64,000 bases of DNA from Adiantum capillus-veneris (GCA_014529385.2 CM043966.1:140478211-140542210), one strand, 5' to 3'; shown: positions 10,941 through 23,673, counted from the first letter of the stretch. The notes: generated by a model not told the origin, from the sequence alone. Translations and numbers: made by a program.

Positions 10941-12147
10941 TGGACTCTGACGCACCTCTTTGATACCATATTGAGCTAAATAGCGCCTATGGAAAAGTGC
11001 TATAACGCCTTATTAGACATGGGTGCTAAGTATAATCTGTTATCCTATGGAGTTTGGTGTCAGTTAGAAAAGCCACCACTATCTAAGATTATTATCCAAG
11101 TCAAGGGTGTCAACAAGAAAAAAAATACGATTTTTGGAATCTGGAACACTTCTATCAGTTATGACAATGGGGTTTTAGCTCAAGACTTTTTGGTCATGCA
11201 TGTTGGAACTATGGAGGGTAATATAAACCTAGGACACACGTGGATGATAGCCACAAAATGCACTATTGATTGAGGGACTAGGAGTGTCACAACGCAGAAA
11301 CCAGCTCTTAGCCCTGCCACTCAAGACATAGTCCCTGTGATATTGCCTCTTAAGAAAATAAAGCCCAGAACATTGCATGTCCAAGAGGTTGAACCATATG
11401 TCCCTATAGCTCAACTCTCTAGAGCTTCAACTGTTGTAGTTGAAACAAAGCTTGAGACACACAAGACCCATCCTAATATAACAAAGAAAACATACAAGTG
11501 GGTCCCTAAAGCTTCTTTAGCGACCGTAGTTAGTGATAAAAGACAGAAGCCTGCTAAGAGACGTCCCACTCGCCCCAAGAAATGTAAACAAATGTTGCAT
11601 TGGATTCCTATAAAACTATTGGAAGCCCAAGGCTACTATGAAGGAAGTGATCAAATATGGGTGCCAACATGTAAATTGTGCTCTTACTTGTCACCTGACC
11701 CATGTGAGCCCAATCTTGTAGCTCCAAAATGAATTGAAGATCATGGAAAGAAAAAAATCACGGAATACTACATACCCGCTCAGAGTTAGTTTGGGTACCG
11801 AAGAAAGAACGATTTGTTCCACCTAACTCACGAACAGGGAAGTCAAATGAAGCTTCTTTCTCTTCATGTAGTTCCTATACGAAAATAGAAGCTTTGACAT
11901 ACTCTCCACCTACCATTGTACATATCTATACAAACAAGGAAGAATTTGCACCTCCCGTTGACCACCTACAACAACGTTGCAAATAAAATCATGGGAGAGT
12001 ACCTTACCACCCTTGCAACTAGATGAAACGCATAGGGCGGTCAAAAACTATTGGTTAAATCCTTCACCCATAACAACTTGGAACAATTGGTTCCAAAAGG
12101 TGACGACGTCATTCCAAAAGGTATGATCTACCCAAGGAAGGGGGGAG
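10941..12147 (+). pseudogene. Gypsy-B (right part): post-integrase region with protease-like domain
   Basis: Removing Gypsy-A joins a coiled-coil-like stretch after integrase (AKAQIELKKLQTQVEAKERQ, about 2510-2580) to this segment. At 10989-11273 a reading contains CYNALLDMGAKYNLLSYGVW and later DFLVMHVGT, resembling a retropepsin-like fold (ALLDMGA in place of ALLDTGA). A basic, tryptophan-containing reading follows (11337-11732: KTYKWVPKASLATV, then HWIPIKLLEAQGYYEG). Finding a protease-like domain after integrase is unusual for Ty3/gypsy elements. AAGGAAGGGGGGAG at about 12132-12146 is a likely polypurine tract. Stops and frame shifts are present. Confidence 0.6.
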
Positions 12148-12390
12148 TGTTTGCTAGCATCCATCATTCACTTGCTTCTCTCTCAACCTTCCTCCCTGAC
12201 CTCTCAATATCCCAATCTTAGGGAATGTATATATAAAGCCTTATACTCACAAAAAACAAAGATAAGTAAAAGAGTAAGAGCCACCAAAAAATAATTCGGA
12301 AACCTACGAGTTCTATACATAGCACAAAATCATAAAAACACATTATGCACAAGGACACGACCTTTTGACAAGGCCCTTGTAATATTTGCA
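12148..12390 (+). repeat. Gypsy-B 3' LTR (right end approximate)
   Basis: TGTTTGCTAGC starts directly after the purine tract. The segment has a TATATATAAAG box near 12225-12236, as expected for an LTR promoter. The right boundary is uncertain, since the 5' LTR is not in the window and no target duplication could be matched. Confidence 0.55.
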
Positions 12391-13400
12391 CTCTAACCAT
12401 CATCGATTTGTGTGTACATATATGGCTAGTACGCTAGAGTCATCCACTCTTGCCTTGAGTGAGAGGTACCCTCATTACTTTTCACAAGTGTTTCACATGG
12501 TCTTACCGGTGTGTTCCTGTGAATGGGATTTAGTAGGTACGTTAGCATGTGAGAGAAATTTCAACGAGTTAGAATGGCTGATATGTCTCTTGACCATGAC
12601 TGATCCATACTTAGTAGAGAGTGTTTCTCCCATTGCACAAGCCTAACCTTTTGACCAAGATGACTATAGACGTCTAGTGACCTTCTTAGGAAACATTGGT
12701 GCCCCTAATGATAAGACAATTTACATGATTACATAGATGGCACATATGGTCTCACGGATGATGACTTTGTTTTTCTCGACGACAAGGATAGCAGCCAAAG
12801 CAACTGTGACTTCGCACCGACTCCAATCATGGTACTAGTAGCTTCTCTCATTCAATGTTTACACCTTTTCTTCAATATTATATACATGGATGTCAGCCAA
12901 GAGGAAATGTAACATGTTCAAAGACAATTAATCAAAACAATACCTCTGCATATGGATTAGTGGTCACATCTCCTCCAGTATGGAGAGGAGCTCATTGCTA
13001 TTGAGCTATGGAGGACATATCCACACCCATTTTTGTGACCAACAAAACTTTGTGGACAAGGTTGAATCCAATGCAAATTGAAATTCTTGACCTAAAGTCA
13101 CACCATCTTTCACTTGAGTCTGAATGTTGCCATCCATAGTGGAAGAACAAACTCAAGAACAAGATTCTGCATGTCACCATACCGATAACAGTTTTCAAGA
13201 ACAAACTCATCTTGCAGGATGAGGAGGAAGAAATCATTGGTAGAATTTTCTATAGCTTAGTGTCTATCCAAGTATATTTTAGCTGACACCCTATTCTATA
13301 TTTATAGACAATCAACACACCCAGATACAGGCAATGGTGCTCTCTCTATGCTAACCTAACAAGTAAATCTAGGAGAACCCGACTGGGAAAGGAATTATTA
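12391..13400. other. Unassigned sequence
   Basis: Short open readings exist (for example 12386-12646 and 12998-13237), but none has a recognisable domain and frames do not persist. It may be further retroelement remnant. Confidence 0.3.
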
Positions 13401-15735
<2,335 letters not shown>

Positions 15736-16597
15736 GTGTGTATCTCTCTCTCTATCCCCCCTCTCTCTTTGTATCTATTTTGGTTGGATTACCTCACAAA
15801 AAAGGCAATTATATATAAACTTAATGAAGCAATCCATCTCCAAAGCCTACATAACCAAATCAAATTCTAGTTTTATCATCTTGTATTGATAAATAAATTT
15901 TCTTATGAAAAGCTACAATTTTTTCTATATCATCTCACAAGCAAGGCTTTTTTGGGAATTTTGGAAAATTTGAAGGGCGTTTTGGGAATTTATGACAAGA
16001 TATTGGGGGTTGCTCTGGGAATCTTTGAAATTTAGTGCAAAACGCAAGGGAGGTCGCAACACAGTGTGTGAAGGGCATAGCCATTTGCAGATCCAATGGG
16101 AGGCAAACAGACTAGGAATTCGTCTCCAGCCACATGAGAGGCGAGCAAGCTCGGTAGGAAGGGTCCAAGTTGGGCAGGGCAAGGTGGTCTGCAGCGGCTA
16201 TGTGCTTGATGCTATGGGGGAAGTGGATGAGCTCGGAGGTGAGTTGTGGGAGCAGCCTTCAAGTGAAGGCATTGGGGAACATACGAGCAAGAAGAAAAAT
16301 CTGGTTGAATTAAAAAGGAAAAGCCAAGACTCTTGAGGTGGTGCACACAAACGCAAGTAGTGGCAAATGTCGTGCATTGTAGACAAAGTGTGCGGGTGCG
16401 GACAATTACGGCCTGAGCAAGGCATCGTACATGAGGTAGTGATGTTTTGGACCCATTGATTTTGATGTGAAGCTTTGGAGATGAGCGCAAAGCATTGATG
16501 AGAGAGGGAGGTAGTTGTGCGCCTCAGAGATGTGCATTGCAGTTAGGGAATTTGCAAGGGAGTCATGTTGCAGAGCTAGGCAGGGATGTGACAGGCA

Positions 16598-16600
<3 letters not shown>
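15736..16600. other. Unassigned sequence
   Basis: No gene is recognised. Near 15945-16030 the phrase TTTTGGGAAT and variants recur three or four times, suggesting a short degenerate tandem repeat. Confidence 0.35.
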
Positions 16601-16653
<53 letters not shown>

Positions 16654-16755
16654 ATGTGTCACCACGACACTATACGTGTCGATGGCATGGGAGCCTCCGG
16701 GTGCAGGCACAGGATCTTTTAGGTGTAGCCTAGAGAGAGAGAGAGAGAGAGAGAG
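16601..16755. repeat. (GA)n tracts flanking the 3' end of LINE-B
   Basis: (GA)n lies at about 16601-16649 and again at 16731-16755, separated by about 80 bp of unique sequence. The second directly abuts the LINE-B 3' terminus (on the LINE sense strand it reads (CT)n). Confidence 0.92.
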
Positions 16756-18001
16756 GTAGATTCAATTACTGTCCTGGACGTCAAATATGACCTATGGGAC
16801 CAACAAAACATTACATCGGACTTTAGCTAAAAATACGGCATATGAGGGTCCAACAAGAATAGGAAAAAAGAAAAGGAAATCATGGGGGGGTCAAGTGGCG
16901 GAGGTCCCCGTTTGGGAGTTCAAAACTCTTGGATGATGGCCATATCGCCTCGGTAAACTGCCCATTTTCCTTGTTTACGAGCCTCGTGCATCTTCTTAAG
17001 CTCACTTGACTTGAGTTTAAGCTGGTTTGGGGTCAATTCCTCAGCGATCCAGAGCGTTCTTCCTTTGATAAGGTGGGATTGTCGCAGTAGCTTCATCCGC
17101 TCTTCTTTTTCTTTGAAAGTGAGGATACATTGCTTAGCAGGTATTTCCTTGCTTGAGGCGTTTATCCAAAGGACGGTGTCGGGCTTGATGTGTATTGGTT
17201 GGAGAGAATCATTGAGCTAAGTGAGCATTTCTTCGAATGTCTTCATTGTTTAATGGAGGGTCAAGCCCTCCAATCCTGGCCTTGAGACCGAAGGACTCTT
17301 GTAGCCGGTTTTTCTGTAGAGCCTCTTGTATCTTGGTATCCGGTTGCTTGTGTGTCGCTTCGTGTATTTCTTTCTTGGCTACCGTGATTGTCTCGCTGAG
17401 AGTGGTCTTGACATTGTGAGCTTTTGTGAGTAAAGCTTGGTTCTCTGTTGCCTTGGCTTCTTCAAGCAGGCGTAGGCGTTGTTTGAGGGAGTCGTTCTCC
17501 TTGATCAGCTCTTGGATTTGAATTTCCAAGGTGGAGATCCGTGCGTCTTGGCGGGAAAGAGGGTCTTTCCTGGGTGCAGCTGCCACCGCAAGAAAGCTCT
17601 TGCGAATGGGGGTGTGGATCGGGGTGTTAGGTGAGTACATCTTCAAGACCCAACAGATTCCCTGTTTATAAGGTCAAAAAATGACCTTACCTCTGCGTGT
17701 ATCTCCTCTAAGGTAACACCCTAAAGTGCTCCCTACATTGGAGGCGACAGATGCTCAAAACTCCTTCCTTAGTATATGAGGTAAATTCCCTACTGTGACG
17801 ACGGCCTGTGAAGGTGACCTATGATCTGAGCCCTGCTAGTGATGGCCTGCTGACTGAGGCCCAGACGGCCTTGTTGTTGACCAGTGACCTACACTAGAGA
17901 GGGGGAAGGGCTGGGTTGTAACCCCAAGCCCAAGTCGCTACCCCCTACGACCTGGTGGGGAGTAGCAGAGAAGCGCAGGCGAGAACGAAGCAAGAAACAC
18001 A

Positions 18002-18004
<3 letters not shown>
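16756..18004 (-). mobile_element. LINE-B: ORF1-only LINE-family element, minus strand
   Basis: On the minus strand the element runs from (CT)n at 18042-18005 through a ~360-bp leader and an ORF1-like gene to the conserved 3' end (GGTCCCATAGGTCATATTTG, complement of about 16778-16797) and (CT)n at 16755. No RT is present. The layout is identical to LINE-A. Confidence 0.75.
16918..17646 (-). pseudogene. LINE-B ORF1-like protein, broken
   Basis: ATG at 17646 starts MKMYSPNTPIHTPIRKSFLA. A coiled-coil-like region follows (ISTLEIQIQELIKENDSLKQ), then LKARIGGLDPPLNNEDI, aligned with LRIGGLPQ of LINE-A. The frame stops at 17209-17211. The conserved C-terminus continues in another frame (LWIAEELTPNQLKLKSSEL, then KQGKWAVYRGDMAIIQEF, ending near 16918). 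A frame break therefore lies near 17210. RNA-binding ORF1 role inferred as for LINE-A. Confidence 0.7.
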
Positions 18005-18045
<41 letters not shown>

Positions 18046-18246
18046 AGTTGGGTTGTTACCATGGTATGCACCATCGAGCAGCAATGTTGCGATGAGCTGC
18101 ACGAGAGTGACGGGACCTCGCTATGGTGCTGCTAATGACAAGGAGCACATTTCAAATATACCCTCGTGTCTGCATATAAGTGAGAAAAGCATGGATATCC
18201 CTCTAAAGCATATTGAATCAGTGGGCGCTAACGCTCATTGAAGTGT

Positions 18247-18301
<55 letters not shown>

Positions 18302-18360
18302 ATCTTATTATCACACACACATACGCTTGCACCATAGTGGGCGCTAGCGCTTGGTAATAC
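18005..18360. repeat. (GA)n and (TG)n(AG)n tracts with GCTAGCGC-type core
   Basis: (GA)19 spans 18005-18042 (5' flank of LINE-B). (TG)n then (AG)n spans about 18247-18300. Two copies of a core close to GTGGGCGCTAGCGCTTG sit at about 18222 and 18334 beside the microsatellites. Confidence 0.8.
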
Positions 18361-18392
<32 letters not shown>

Positions 18393-18542
18393 GTAGAGGT
18401 AGAGATACTTCCCATGAGAAAAAGGAATTTATGCTTTTAACTTTTTTTCTCTAATTAAAAATCCAAGAGAGTAACTTATGCTTTTAACTTTTTTTCTCAA
18501 ATTAAAAATCCAAGAGAGTAACTCTTTTTCTCATGGGAAGTA

Positions 18543-18579
<37 letters not shown>

Positions 18580-18600
18580 AACACATATGCATCCATGATG
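18361..18600. repeat. Foldback structure with (GA)n/(CT)n stem and 47-bp internal duplication
   Basis: The left arm (18369-18425) is (GA)n ending GAGATACTTCCCATGAGAAA. The right arm (18523-18570) is its inverse, beginning CTTTTTCTCATGGGAAGTAT and running into (CT)n. Between them, a unit with TTATGCTTTTAAC and TTAAAAATCCAAGAGAGTAA occurs twice in direct orientation (about 18429 and 18476). Confidence 0.85.
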
Positions 18601-18698
18601 TGGATGCTAGCGCCTCGTTTGAAAATATGATAGAGATTAAGAGAATGCTATGGAGAAAGAGAGCGAGATTAAAACAAAGACTATCTGGAGGGAGGATG

Positions 18699-18721
18699 AG
18701 AGAGAGAGAGAGAGAGAGAGA
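18699..18721. repeat. (GA)n abutting the 3' end of LINE-C
   Basis: A 23-bp (GA)n run that reads (CT)n on the LINE sense strand. Confidence 0.9.
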
Positions 18722-20420
18722 TTTTATTATCGTCCTCGGAGGTCAAATATGACTTATGGGATCAAAGTTACATGTGATGTACTATGTGTATGGCTGATGG
18801 CTGATGAGTGACTTTTGATGCTCCAAAATTGTGGTAATGAGAGTCGCAATGGAGAGCCCACACTGTGGCTACGAGAGGAAAGTGTGTAGGTCTAAGTTAT
18901 GACTGAAAATGTGAGAGAAGCAAGTTCGGATGTGACCAAAAGCTGAGCACTCTAGTAGTGTGTGGTACTCAGACTCTTGAACTTGCACTGAGCATAATGT
19001 GCACAGTTGATTTGACTCTTCTCCATTGCCCCAACGTCATATCTCGCATCGAAGGAAATGGGAGCTAAGCCGAATGGATGCGATAGTGCATATTGCCGAC
19101 AAGGGGATAGACTCAAGCATGTAAGTGTGAGTATGGTTTCTTCTTTCAGCGAAGAACATGGTTTTGTAGTTGGGGGCAATATGGGTGGTGTAATGTATGA
19201 AGCGTGACCCACCGGATTTCTCCCAAGCCGTAATACATTGGTGTTGTAGAAAAGCTTCATTAACTTGGGAGTCAATTGAAGCATCATGTAGCAAGTGTAA
19301 TGCATCCCATCTCCCAAATCACTTCTTTATGTCTTGCGTCCATCCCGTGCTCAAGATCTTGCTTTTAACTTTTTTGCTTGCTTCCCATGAAATTGTAGGA
19401 AGTTGATGTGAGGGGTTTTGACGCATCTTTATCATGTATTCCACAACCCTTTCCATGCCCATAACCTCAATTGGAAGAGATCCCGACTGAAGAAGTAGGA
19501 TCATATATGGTGTTTGTGTCTTAACTTGGAAAAAGTTCGTAAGAAAATGCTTTTGGACATTCTCAAACTCTTTCCAAGTAGACTTTGAGATGCTCCCCAT
19601 CCCACACTTCAAATTATAAAGAAGAACCGGTGTCACCAATGCATCAAAAAGATACTTCTTGAGAACCAAACATTGGATGTTTCCTGCATTACATATGTTC
19701 TCAAATGCATAATATGCTCTCTTTCCCGCTTCCAAACGATGCATAGCACATTCATGCCACTTGTGATTGGATGGAACCTCAAGGAAGGTACTTAAAGCTC
19801 TCAACAACTTGAAGTGTCTCATTGTTGTACACAATGCATGGCTTCTCCTTATGGTTGGTTTTCACAAGTATAACCTTTGTTTTGGATTCATTCACAATCA
19901 GCCCACTATGCAAGCAAAATTTCTCAAGGACAACCATAAGCTTTTGTGCATCTTCTAAAGTGTGTGCTAGAAGCACTACATCATCCGCATACAACAAAAG
20001 CATGATTACCGCATTGCAAATAGTGACCTCTTCAATGCCTTCTACTTGCATAAATTCAAGTGCCATTTGTTCCAATTGATTGATGCATAGACCAAAGAGA
20101 GTTGGTGACAACAGACATCCTTGTTTAACCCCAATAGTGCTTACAATTTTTTTTGAAATTTCTCTTCCCATGCGCAATTGACAAATCACCTTTTCATAGA
20201 TTCAAGAAACCACAAGCATAAACTCGCTTGGCACTTGGAGTTCTTTCATCCTTCTCCACAAATTCTTACGTGGAATCATATCAAAGGCTTTCTTAAAGTC
20301 CACAAAACAACAATACAATTGCTTACCTTTCAACCAACTTTCCTCCATGAGAACACAAAGAGTGACAAGATGATCAATGGTGCTATGGCATCGATGAAAA
20401 CCCGCTTGTCCCTTTGCACG

Positions 20421-20423
<3 letters not shown>
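18722..20423 (-). mobile_element. LINE-C: 5'-truncated LINE with reverse transcriptase
   Basis: A minus-strand LINE fragment starts mid-RT, directly at a (GA)n tract (20424-20470). It ends with the family's conserved 3' terminus (ATCCCATAAGTCATATTTGA on the minus strand) followed by (CT)n at 18721. RT and zinc-knuckle coding remain, with frame breaks. Confidence 0.8.
18860..20420 (-). pseudogene. LINE-C reverse transcriptase and zinc knuckle, broken
   Basis: On the minus strand the RT begins RAKGQAGFHRCHSTIDHL and continues FVDFKKAFDMIPRKNLW. The next frame has STIGVKQGCLLSPTLFGLCI and the catalytic box LLYADDVVLLAHT (about 20000), then LVTPVLLYNLKCGMGS. Near 18960 a zinc knuckle CALCSVQVQESEYHTLLEC follows. 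Frame breaks lie near 20195, 19800, 19318 and 18960. The motifs parallel those of LINE-D (VDFRKAFDTIP, GVKQGCPLSPTLFG, YADDIVLIS), so both belong to one family, distinct from the plant L1 at 57.8-61.0 kb. No PIP-box-like motif was found after the knuckle in this copy. Confidence 0.8.

Positions 20424-20470
<47 letters not shown>
20424..20470. repeat. (GA)n at the 5' junction of LINE-C
   Basis: (GA)n with one ATAGAG interruption, directly at the point where RT homology begins. Confidence 0.92.
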
Positions 20471-21151
20471 CATGATAAAGGTTTCTTGAAAGTTGAAAGG
20501 AACTGGCTGCGAGCAATTGGCAGTCATGTTCTGTGCACACAACTCTGTGTCCAACACAATACTGTATATAGCAGAGAGCACAGTCGATAGGAGTAGTTGA
20601 TAACTCTCCAAGATGATTGGATGCAATATCTTGAAATTCCAGGTGCCGACGTGGCAGACTGTGGTTGTGCGATATCGTCACAATTTGAATGGCACTGCTG
20701 CTATATTTCCAAAGATTGATGTGTCTCTTGGTTATTGCTAGATGTGCCATCAATGTTATGCATTCATTGCCATTGCTAAGGTGTCAACAATCCAACAACC
20801 GATGGCTAGATTCTGCTCAATAATAATAAGCAAATATACAACTCTGATATCCTACCCCTCGACACCCGACCTTGACGTTGAGAGAGTTTGCCTATATAAA
20901 GGCATTTTGAGCTATACATTTTACATAATTATTAATCGAGTGCGTAGATTTTATTCAGGGTTGGTCTCTCTCTCTTTCTCACTCTCACACACACATACAC
21001 ACACACACACACACACATCCAAGAAGTGGACGCTAGTGCTTGAACAAGAAAAACAAAAGAGAGAGATAGAGAGAATTTACAAGCCACATAGAGAGAGAGA
21101 GAGAGTTAGCGGGTCGCCGCAACGGACGTCTATAGCATAGCTATCGGGTAC
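20471..21151. other. Unassigned sequence with microsatellites
   Basis: There is no gene. (CT)n(CA)n lies at about 20967-21018, followed by another GTGGACGCTAGTGCTTG core (about 21025) and short (GA)n runs to 21104. Confidence 0.4.
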
Positions 21152-21540
21152 TAACATAATGTCAATACTCAAGCAAGTGACTCAGATGGGTCACTGAGAC
21201 TCTTTCCGGTTGTCAATCTCAAGAAGTGAACCTTAACAAGCTAACACACCAACTCAACAAGCAAATCAACACTCAATGATTAGGGAAATCTTCCTATGTC
21301 CTTTGTCGCAGCTCTAGGTCATCACACAATTTTGGCACTCGAACGAACTCGAAATGCAACGAAACTTTAGGAGGAGGTCGATGACACCTAGGGGCACTAT
21401 CCTACCAAGTCTGGTTGCAATCCAACAAGGTACCAAAATCAAGATCCATCATGAAAAAGGTCTTGAAAATTGCAACAGACCAGTCCAGAAATGTCACTCT
21501 ATGGTCTAAAAACACTCTCCTATGGTCAAAATGACTATAA
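21152..21540 (+). repeat. Inverted-repeat element, left arm (outer part)
   Basis: Begins TAACATAATGTCAA and pairs with the complement of the right arm, which ends TTGACATTATGTTA at 29767-29780. Identity is roughly 80% by eye. The arm is interrupted at 21540 by the CACTA element and resumes at 28597. Confidence 0.85.
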
Positions 21541-21562
21541 CACTACAAGAGGCTATTCATAT

Positions 21563-21660
21563 TAGCGACGCTCACACAGCGACGCTCAAAAAAAAATTCC
21601 CGGCGTCGTTATGAGCGTCGCAAATTTCTTTGTAAATTTGCGACGCTCATAGCGACGCCG
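21563..21660. repeat. CACTA 5' subterminal repeats and 60-nt hairpin
   Basis: AGCGACGCTC occurs at about 21564 and 21579. Positions 21601-21660 form a hairpin of two 27-nt arms (CGGCGTCGTTATGAGCG... and its inverse) with one mismatch and the six-base loop CTTTGT. Confidence 0.92.
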
Positions 21661-21748
21661 ACTAAGCTAAAAAAATAACAGAGCGCGCCCAAAAACTCAG
21701 ATCTCAGATCTGAGTTTTTCGGCGCCCTCAAGCAAGGAGCAAGTAACG

Positions 21749-21749
<1 letters not shown>

Positions 21750-21794
<45 letters not shown>

Positions 21795-21800
21795 CTTCTC

Positions 21801-21831
<31 letters not shown>

Positions 21832-21949
21832 AGAGGAAGGAGAGCCAGGTATGCTCCTTCCCTCTCCTCACTCTCATGTTCCCTTCCCCTCTTTCTCTCT
21901 CCCTCTCTCTCTCTCTCTCTTACACACACATACACACACACATAGTGTT

Positions 21950-21987
<38 letters not shown>

Positions 21988-22220
21988 AACATAAACAAAA
22001 ACGCACACACACATACATAAACAAAGAATGCACACACACATTGAGAGAGAAAAAGAGAGAGAGAGCATGCATAAACAAAAAACACACGCATTGAGAGAGG
22101 AAAAGAGAGAGAGAACATGCATAAACAAAAAACGCACACATTGAGAGAGGAAAAGAGAGAGAAAACATGCATACGATCCAAAAAAACGCACACACATTGA
22201 GAGAGAAAGAGAGAGAAACT
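21750..22220. repeat. Microsatellite block inside CACTA
   Basis: (CT)n at about 21751-21790, (CA)n at 21803-21827, (CT)n at 21897-21920, (GA)n at 21953-21982. A unit of GAGAGAGG/GAAAAGAGAGAG then ACATGCATAAAC then AAAAAACGCACACAT repeats about four times across 22005-22215 with a period of roughly 55-60 bp. Confidence 0.85.
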
Positions 22221-22224
22221 AATT

Positions 22225-22365
22225 TAACATCGTAGGAAACTAATTAAAATTAAAAGACCTAAAGATCTAGCCGACGAGGAGTTGAACTCAAGACCTATTA
22301 TTCAAGAGAGAAATGGCATAACCAATCTATCATACTTGGCATGGGTGATAGAAAGGTTATACCAT
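22225..22365 (-). repeat. tRNA-derived (SINE-like) fragment within CACTA
   Basis: On the minus strand an A-box-like TAGATTGGTTATG (complement near 22325-22337) is followed about 30 bp later by a B-box-like GAGTTCAACTCC (near 22283-22294). The spacing is that of a tRNA gene, but no cloverleaf was verified. Confidence 0.35.
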
Positions 22366-22427
22366 TTATCTCTTTTTATTGGCACACACATCCACACACG
22401 CGCACACACACAAGAACAAGAGAGTTA

Positions 22428-22600
22428 TAACGTCGTAGGAAACTATCCTAAAAGACGTTAAAGATTAGGTTAGATGTAGACTTACGTTAAATTAGATTTA
22501 GGTTTATTTAAGTTAAATTAGATTAGATTTAGGTTTATTTTTAATTAGATTTACGTTTATTTACGCTAGATTTAGATTTACGTTATATTAGATTAAATTT
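22428..22600 (+). repeat. Internal direct repeat of CACTA, copy 1
   Basis: AACGTCGTAGGAAACTATCC, then AAAGACGTTAAAGATTAGGT and AT-rich TTAGATTTAGG units. The same block recurs at 23149-23280. The two copies flank the captured HMA fragment. Confidence 0.88.
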
Positions 22601-22602
22601 AG

Positions 22603-22990
22603 GTCTCCATAGAATGCGATGCCTGCATGAAGCGGGTGAAGAAAGCCCTCAATGGAATATAGGGTATTGCTGCCTTCACTCATGGTGGGCTCCGTCGATC
22701 CAAAAGTACTGGTGAAATGTCTTCAGAAGATAGGGAAGAAGGTGGATCTTCAGGGCGGCAAGAGTCACTACATCCCCGACACAATGACCATCTAGACAAC
22801 CTCTAGTCATTCAACAACAACTTCAAAGTTAGTAACAAGAGCAAGAACGGTCTAAAGGGCCAATTGCTGTCGTCAGATGTGGATGGAGATGAGGCAACGT
22901 CACTGCCGGAAGTTAACTCTCACATCTTTAGTGATGAGAATGCCAACTCTTGCCGAGTTATGTGAAAAATTATGTGTTAAAATCAGTTTT
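22603..22990 (+). pseudogene. Captured HMA (heavy-metal-associated) domain fragment
   Basis: The reading from 22603 gives VSIECDACMKRVKKALNGI, with the metal-binding CxxC (CDAC) and following KRVKKAL of HMA domains, then a stop. In the next frame (22678 on) MVGSVDPKVLVKCLQKIGKK plus VDLQGGK gives the typical second half of an HMA domain (VDPxxVLxxLQKxGKK). Plant HIPP/ATX1-type metallochaperones use this fold to bind Cu or Zn. Here it is broken by a stop and a frame change and lies inside a CACTA element between direct repeats, so it is best read as a host-gene fragment captured by the transposon. The origin of 22800-22990 is unclear. Confidence 0.72.
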
Positions 22991-23097
22991 AAGGTTCTTA
23001 TAATCCCTGTTAGTTTAGTTCTTTGTTTTTAATATAACATAATTTACGTTAGATTTAGATTTATGTTATATTAGATTAGACTTAGGTTTATTTAGGT

Positions 23098-23110
<13 letters not shown>

Positions 23111-23137
<27 letters not shown>

Positions 23138-23280
23138 GAAGAAGAGAGTTTTAACGTCGTAGGAAACTATCCCAAAAGACGTTAAAGATTAGGTTAGATG
23201 TAGACTTACGTTAAATTAGATTTAGGTTTATTTTTAGTTAGATTTACGTTTATTTAGATTTACGCTTATTTACGTTAGAT
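23111..23280 (+). repeat. (CA)n and internal direct repeat of CACTA, copy 2
   Basis: (CA)n at about 23103-23136 precedes the second AACGTCGTAGGAAACTATCC block. It matches copy 1 almost exactly over about 70 bp, with TTTACG/TTAGATT repeats after it. Confidence 0.88.
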
Positions 23281-23569
23281 CGAGTCCACGCCAGAATTAC
23301 TTACGGTTTAGGGTTTAGAGTTAGACGAACAGTGAAAAGATCTACTGTGAAAAGATGTTAAGATGCTGTGAAGTGCTACAGCTAGAGAAGAGGCAAAGAG
23401 GTTTTGTCCACTACATGCAGTATCATGTAGACATGGGTCTGTAGATTTCTTGTACCCACAAATATAGGTATTGACCAATAAAGACGAGATTATAACCCGG
23501 TGGTTCTGATCTCCGTGCACCTCTAGACCGAGGTGTGCGGGGATTGGACATGACTAGAGAATGTGAGGT

Positions 23570-23608
<39 letters not shown>

Positions 23609-23609
23609 T
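23570..23609. repeat. (GA)n upstream of CACTA transposase
   Basis: Short (GA)n run in the probable promoter or 5' UTR of the TNP2-like gene. Confidence 0.85.
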
Positions 23610-23673
23610 AAGACGAAGAATGCCAATAGAATATTAAATTTGTTGTCCAGGTTATAAGATTTTTATCCTCATT

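Noticed and set aside
22428-23280. CRISPR-like direct repeats
   Set aside because: Only two copies of a long repeat flanking unrelated sequence inside a plant CACTA element. No short regular repeat-spacer array exists in the window.
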